A program made the position numbers and the translations under genes. Of a stretch of 49,740 nucleotides of DNA, positions 47,281 to 49,740 are shown piece by piece (the stretch's first letter is position 1; every line of letters begins with the position of its first letter). The stretch lies in the IMG/VR virus record IMGVR_UViG_3300010354_000135, positions 1 to 49,740 of that record. One strand, written 5' to 3'. The DNA comes from a virus. Under the pieces are notes generated by a model. That model saw only the letters and a list, made by a program, of their open reading frames with translations, had not been told where the DNA came from and made no database searches.

Positions 47281-49194
47281 TTAGTACTCAATGGCCGCAG
47301 CTGTTGCTCCACCTGTGGTGTCGCGTAGAGCGGCAGCCACACCATTAATGCTGATGGTGGAGGTGATTGCAAGCGACTCAATTCCGACCTTGGCAACACC
47401 CTCGAAGGTCTCAACGAACATCTTGTAGTCGTTGGTTCCGACGAGGCTGGAGTCGCGGATGATTCCGAGATCCAGTGTTCCGCCGTCAAGGAACAGGAAT
47501 GTTCCCTCAGCGAACATGTACCAAGTGAAGGAGTCAGAGAACTCGTTGAGAGCTCCTGTGCTCTGAGTGCCGTAGACGTTCTGGTCTAGTGAGTAGGACA
47601 TCACAACACCGCGAGAAGACAGGTATCCGTCAATCTCAGATCCAGCGTTCATCGTGCCATCACCAGGCATTGCCAGAGTCAGATCGGCAACCATTGCATC
47701 CTTGACCCATGAAGGGGCAATGACGCGAAGGGAAGCGTCTGGCTCAAGGCGATGACGGCTGCGGTACGCAACTGCAGCGCGAGCGATCTGGACTAGGAAG
47801 TCGCGACCGAAGCCGATGAGGCTTGATGTGGTCACGGCTGTCGAACCAGCGGCGATCTTGCTGAGCAGGTACTGCTCGGCCTCGCGAGCGTGCTGAATCA
47901 GGCCAAGCTCGTTGTGACGAGCAATTAGCTCTGGGTAGGCGCGTGTTGCGAGGTTTCCGAACTGCATCTGGAGAGTCACAGCATCTGTAGCAACTGTGGT
48001 CTCGGTAGCAGCAGCCACTGTCAGGCTTGCCTTTGTTGCCGGGTCAGGAGATCCAGCTGCATCATTTGCAGCTGTCCAGACTCCGACAGCATTGTCGTAG
48101 CTTGACAGGACGGGCGGCAGAATGTAGCGAATGCCGCCACGATCTGCCTGGAAACGCGGAAGTGCGTCACGAACGGGACGGTTTGTGGTACCGAACCCGA
48201 AGATGTCGTAACGAACCTCGAACGGAGCCTGGTGGCCACCAGAAGCGACGAGGGCCTCAGGGCCAACGACGTTCTGAACCTTTGTCCAGTTCTCCTCTGG
48301 ATCTGTCCCAAGGGTACGCTCCTCGGGGAAGGTGGTTGTGAGAGAAGCAACGATGTGCTGCTCTCCATCTCCACCATTGACGCGACGAAGCGCATGCAAG
48401 CGCTTTGCCATGGCCTCAGCCACGGCATTCATGTCGCTTAGTGGGCTGCCAGCCGTGTACCCAGGAATGTCTGCACCAGCCGTGATCGCCACGGGTGCGG
48501 CAGAGACCTGTGTAACTGGGCGACGGTCAGCCGGAACCTCGATATTGAGGTTATCTGCATTCTCAGCAGCGGCGGTCACGGGTGCCTCCAGGGTTGGGTT
48601 TTCTGTATCGGTGATGGTTTCCTGCACAGAAGCCTCTGCATTTGCATTGGCCTCAATTGTTGTTTCTGTCGAAAGCTCCACGGTCTTATCCGCATCGGCT
48701 GACGCTTCGGAAACGATGGACATCTCCATCTTCTCCTCTTCCTTGTCCTCTTCGGACTCGGGTTCTGGCATGGGCTCCTCCTCAACCTCAACCTCAACGA
48801 CTTCCTCAACGGGAGCCTCTTCGGCTGGGGCCTCGTCTGCTGGAGCAGGAGGCATCTCCTCTTCCATATCCATCGCCATCTCGGCGTCTTCTTCTGGAAT
48901 CGGCATACCTTCTTCTTCCATACCTTCCTCTGTGTCGCCGTCTTGACCGTGAACACGACTTGCAGCCTCAGCAGCCTTCTGAGCAAGCTCGGCTGCCAAA
49001 ACCTCGCGGCGCTTGACCTCAGAACGAACTGTGTCAAGCATGTCGGCAAGAGACGTCATAGCGTCAACTGTCTGCGGAGTGGGATCTTGAGATTCGACCG
49101 TTTCGAACTCAGTGATGATCTGACTCTGGAGCTCTGAGACCTGATCGTCGTCAAGCTCTGAGAGCTGATCCATCTGCTCTTTGATTCGGTCCAC
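47281..49194 (-). CDS. Major capsid protein (HK97-like) with long acidic N-terminal scaffold-like arm
   Basis: A 637-residue protein. Residues about 240-637 are the capsid core (AMAKRLHALRRVNG; FEVRYDIFGFGTTNRPVRDALPRFQADRGGIRYILPP; LGLIQHAREAEQYLLSKI; APSWVKDAMVADLTLAMPG; VVMSYSLDQNVYGTQ; TFLFLDGGTLDLGIIRD), recognisable as an actinophage major capsid. Residues 1-220 are different: a helical start (1-85) then an extremely acidic stretch (about 88-160: EEEGMPIPEEDAEMAMDMEEEMP; EEVVEVEVEEEP) and Ala/Thr-rich linker. This is like a fused scaffold or delta domain to be cut off by a protease. GTG at 49194 follows AGGAGGGA. It has its own long leader upstream. Confidence 0.88.
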   Translation of the reverse strand: MDRIKEQMDQLSELDDDQVSELQSQIITEFETVESQDPTPQTVDAMTSLADMLDTVRSEVKRREVLAAELAQKAAEAASRVHGQDGDTEEGMEEEGMPIPEEDAEMAMDMEEEMPPAPADEAPAEEAPVEEVVEVEVEEEPMPEPESEEDKEEEKMEMSIVSEASADADKTVELSTETTIEANANAEASVQETITDTENPTLEAPVTAAAENADNLNIEVPADRRPVTQVSAAPVAITAGADIPGYTAGSPLSDMNAVAEAMAKRLHALRRVNGGDGEQHIVASLTTTFPEERTLGTDPEENWTKVQNVVGPEALVASGGHQAPFEVRYDIFGFGTTNRPVRDALPRFQADRGGIRYILPPVLSSYDNAVGVWTAANDAAGSPDPATKASLTVAAATETTVATDAVTLQMQFGNLATRAYPELIARHNELGLIQHAREAEQYLLSKIAAGSTAVTTSSLIGFGRDFLVQIARAAVAYRSRHRLEPDASLRVIAPSWVKDAMVADLTLAMPGDGTMNAGSEIDGYLSSRGVVMSYSLDQNVYGTQSTGALNEFSDSFTWYMFAEGTFLFLDGGTLDLGIIRDSSLVGTNDYKMFVETFEGVAKVGIESLAITSTISINGVAAALRDTTGGATAAAIEY

Positions 49195-49214
49195 TGTCCC
49201 TCCTACAGGGCAGT
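49193..49214 (-). promoter_or_regulatory. Hairpin over the capsid gene ribosome site
   Basis: On the mRNA, ACTGCCCT and AGGGACAGT pair around GTAGG, an 8-bp stem with a bulged base. The hairpin holds the AGGAGGGA ribosome site and the first two bases of the GTG start. It is short, so it may be breathing, not blocking. Confidence 0.4.
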
Positions 49215-49309
49215 CGTGGGTCTGGGACCTTCCCAGTCCCTAGCTGATCAGTCAAAGGCCGAGGGACTCCCAACCGCGCAAGGCGTGGAGGCACTCCACC
49301 TAATACTGA

Positions 49310-49315
49310 ATTGTA
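49310..49315 (-). promoter_or_regulatory. -10-like box upstream of capsid gene
   Basis: TACAAT on the minus strand, 116 bases before the capsid GTG and identical to the box before the WhiB gene. It would leave a leader of about 108 bases with several small stems (49285-49300; 49228-49242). No -35 box of usual form was found, so this is tentative. Confidence 0.3.
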
Positions 49316-49356
49316 CATTGGTTTTCACACGGTTAGTTGTACGATTTTTTTATCTT

Positions 49357-49740
49357 TTAGGTAAGTAATCTCAGCAGCTTCGCCATCTGCGATGAGATAT
49401 CGCTTTGGCTGTAGAAATCCCCACCAGACATGAAGGACTTAATATCCTTAGTGGCAATTGCGGCGTCTTCCGTACCGATCTTGGCCTCAACCTTGGTAAT
49501 CATGTCCTTGATGAGATCCCGGAGGGCTGGAGGCACGTCAGAGAACCGAATCTTCTCTGCATCTTCTCCGAATGCGAACGGAAGATTTGCCACAACTCGG
49601 CCAAGCTCTCGGCTACTCTCACGGACATTTCGTATTGCATCAGGATTTAGGGCACCAGTGTCAAGTCTATCTATGATGCCAATAAGATCACTAGCAGCCT
49701 TTGTAGCTCTTCCATAGTCCCCGGCGTAGTCAAGGTTTTC
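49357..49740 (-). CDS. Head-region hypothetical protein, start outside window
   Basis: The frame is open from the window edge to the TAA at 49357, so at least 127 residues are seen and the true start lies further right. The visible part has a helical look: YAGDYGRATKAASDLIGIIDRLD, PDAIRNVRESSRELGRVV, then LPFAFGEDAEKIRFSDVPPALRDLIKDMITKVEAKIG and SGGDFYSQSDISSQMAKLLRLL. It precedes the capsid gene, where portal, protease or minor head genes usually sit, but I recognise no motif. An internal GTG at 49593 could start a shorter form, but the upstream frame is open and uses similar codons. Confidence 0.7.
   Translation of the reverse strand, partial: ENLDYAGDYGRATKAASDLIGIIDRLDTGALNPDAIRNVRESSRELGRVVANLPFAFGEDAEKIRFSDVPPALRDLIKDMITKVEAKIGTEDAAIATKDIKSFMSGGDFYSQSDISSQMAKLLRLLT

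Noticed and set aside
48332-48946. Plus-strand Ser-rich frame opposite the acidic capsid arm
   Set aside because: It is the reverse of the Glu/Ala-rich codons; codon pattern and context support the capsid gene only.

Overview
The window is a contiguous piece of a tailed, siphovirus-type phage genome. The host is most likely an actinobacterium. Evidence for that host: two WhiB-family genes (a family confined to Actinobacteria and their phages), a DUF6378-type gene, many GTG starts, and promoter-like boxes placed for leaderless mRNAs. Base composition is in the mid-40s %GC by eye, unlike high-GC Streptomyces or mycobacterial phages. A low-GC host such as a freshwater actinobacterium would fit, but that is inference. 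No integrase, tRNA, CRISPR array or insertion sequence was seen. No gene-free stretch exceeds about 160 bases.

Layout. Positions 1-19012 (+) hold five very long fibre or adhesin genes; the first is cut by the window edge. They are built from repeated beta-rich modules, a glycine-rich domain, collagen-like Gly-Pro-Thr tracts and a fibrinogen-like C-terminal domain. A 43-residue membrane protein, a hairpin and a family-2 glycosyltransferase with a TPR tail follow (19016-20257, +). Everything else is on the minus strand and is best read from the right end leftwards. The head and neck come first: a truncated gene at the edge, a major capsid protein carrying an acidic scaffold-like arm, a second head-region protein, the major tail protein, an adaptor, a terminator-like protein and a gp10-like neck protein. 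The tail follows: two overlapping assembly-chaperone frames, a 1626-residue tape measure, a Dit-like protein, a hub-like protein and a short fibre with an S74 self-cleaving chaperone (31508-43149). Replication and recombination genes come next: family A DNA polymerase, a deaminase, a RuvC-like nuclease, an SNF2 helicase, a previously hidden 49-residue zinc-ribbon protein, a Cas4/RecB-like nuclease, a Sak4-like ATPase and a DUF669 ssDNA-binding protein (23729-30629). Last is a small-gene block with a GT-B-like transferase, DUF6378, two WhiB-like regulators and a zinc-ribbon protein (20214-23664). The two transcription directions converge at 20214-20257, where the glycosyltransferase and a WhiB gene overlap at their 3' ends.

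The most unusual feature is one roughly 55-residue beta-rich module ('module A': HGF..G..V.ISG....FNGTY.I..VPS.TTFTY). It occurs in at least six virion genes on both strands, including the major tail protein, the Dit-like protein (seven copies) and the hub (three copies). In the 2889-residue fibre it sits inside a second module type, which itself sits inside a third. The other notable feature is a perfect 17-bp inverted repeat that folds the ribosome-binding site of the gene after the capsid gene (47172-47257) against its own coding region.
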